Below, piece by piece: positions 63,599 through 64,000 of a stretch of DNA of 64,000 nt. Numbering within the stretch: the stretch's first letter is position 1; each line of letters opens with the position of its first letter. The translations under genes were made by a program, and so were the position numbers. The DNA comes from Candidatus Zixiibacteriota bacterium (GTDB taxonomy: Bacteria > Zixibacteria > MSB-5A5 > GN15 > FEB-12). The stretch is from contig JBFMDV010000005.1 of NCBI GenBank assembly GCA_040753875.1, positions 485,990-549,989 on the forward strand, written 5' to 3'. Below the pieces are notes generated by a model. The model was not told the DNA's origin, searched no databases, and saw only the letters and a program-made list of their open reading frames with translations.

Positions 63599-63877
63599 TC
63601 ACGCACATTGCGGCAGCACGGCCCCAAAGAACAGAAAATCTATCATGACTTGTAAGTCGGAAATATCAACACTACTGGAACCGTCTACGTCATTCTCCTC
63701 AAAACAATCGGAGAGAGTGCCGCCAGTGAACAGGTAGTCAACCATCGCCGATAGGTCGGAAATATCGACCACATCAGCCGGATCGCCGTCCAGGTTCCCT
63801 CTCCATCCTGCACAACACGGATCACACACATCGCCGAGACCATCGGCATCCAGGTCCTCCTGGCCCGGATTGGCTAG
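63599..63877 (-). pseudogene. C-terminal remnant of a dockerin protein cut by an IS
   Basis: The frame ends normally at 63599 with a dockerin pair (DGDPADVVDISDLSAMVDYL, NDVDGSSSVDISDLQVMIDF). It is preceded by a thrombospondin type 3-like calcium repeat (ANPGQEDLDADGLGDVCDPC). That repeat normally begins with a DNCP-type segment, but here the sequence changes at ~63877 into an IS end. The rest of the gene must lie beyond the IS, or is lost. The apparent start codon at 63889 belongs to the IS. Confidence 0.8.
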
Positions 63878-64000
63878 AACCTGTCTCAAAATTGCTTTAG
63901 CAGGATGAGGGTACAGGCGAGTTGTACAAAGCCCAGGAAATTAGCGGTGTAGTATTCCCAACGCACGAGGATACGTCGCTGCCACTGGAGCCACGAAAAG
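63878..64000 (-). mobile_element. End of an insertion sequence, IS5-like
   Basis: From ~63878 to the window edge the sequence carries the 3' end of a transposase gene running to the IS border. A CTAG at 63874-63877 next to the border fits the YTAR target duplication of the IS5 group, with the terminus probably AACCTGTCTCAAAA. The other end is outside the window. Confidence 0.7.
63886..64000 (-). CDS. Transposase, C-terminal fragment (continues past window)
   Basis: The minus-strand frame ends at the TGA 63886-63888. The 37 visible residues read FSWLQWQRRILVRWEYYTAN, then FLGFVQLACTLILLKQF, a typical C-terminus of IS5-type DDE transposases (RWEY...NFLGFVQLA). The catalytic part lies beyond base 64000. 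Confidence 0.8.
   Translation of the reverse strand, partial: FSWLQWQRRILVRWEYYTANFLGFVQLACTLILLKQF

Noticed and set aside
63599..63889. Intact 96-codon dockerin gene starting at 63889
   Set aside because: The apparent start lies in the IS end; the true gene is truncated.
1..64000. CRISPR array, prophage or integrative element
   Set aside because: No regularly spaced repeats, integrase, phage structural genes or attachment-like repeats at the tRNA were seen.

Overview
The window looks like a chromosome segment from a Gram-negative bacterium of the FCB group. The best guess is Candidatus Zixibacteria. This is inferred from several secreted proteins ending in paired type I dockerin repeats of the form DISDLTYLVEYLFFGG, outer-membrane and lipoprotein genes, a separate (unfused) nuoC and nuoD, and moderately high GC. 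No taxonomic search was possible. Nothing suggests a plasmid or phage. The only mobile element is an IS fragment at the right edge.

Layout. 1-5.2 kb: the C-terminal part of a TPR protein; a 24-codon gene with its own promoter, near-perfect ribosome binding site and intrinsic terminator; a fused PqqD-like/M50 protease/HlyD membrane protein; and a frameshifted VOC gene. 5.4-13.6 kb: an FAD oxidoreductase with a small exported protein, an exported alpha/beta hydrolase, a GAF-HisKA protein without an ATPase domain, purF, and a dockerin-bearing subtilase. 13.6-28.3 kb: a complete 14-subunit respiratory complex I operon (nuoA to nuoN, minus strand) with a glutaredoxin-like gene between nuoM and nuoN. 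28.5-34.3 kb: an HD/MFS/PHP/PHPT1-like gene set, a degenerate polysaccharide deacetylase and pyruvate kinase. 34.5-38.1 kb: a pseudo-receiver, a VOC protein, a DinB-like protein, two related lipoproteins (one a serine protease), a palindrome-rich non-coding stretch and tRNA-Leu(GAG). 38.2-43.4 kb: a glycolytic cluster pfp-like/OMP/gap/pgk/tpiA/secG. 43.5-61.4 kb: a very tightly packed minus-strand run of envelope genes, from sugar aminotransferase, glycosyltransferases, flippase-like and polyprenyl-phosphate sugar transferase through accA, a zinc ribbon and a PTS IIA protein to mreC, mreD, mrdA, rodA and a retropepsin-like protein. 61.4-64 kb: dockerin proteins, the last one cut by an IS.

How the parts fit: complex I supplies respiratory energy. 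The glycolytic cluster probably uses a pyrophosphate-dependent phosphofructokinase. The 18-kb envelope run joins surface glycan synthesis, fatty acid synthesis (accA) and the rod elongation machinery. Vegetative-type promoters with a 16-bp spacer (TTGAC-N16-TATATT-like) recur in front of several units and help to support individual gene calls. The most unusual item is the self-contained 24-codon peptide gene beside a peptide-maturation type membrane protease. This could be part of a ribosomally made peptide system whose other genes may lie to the left of the window.
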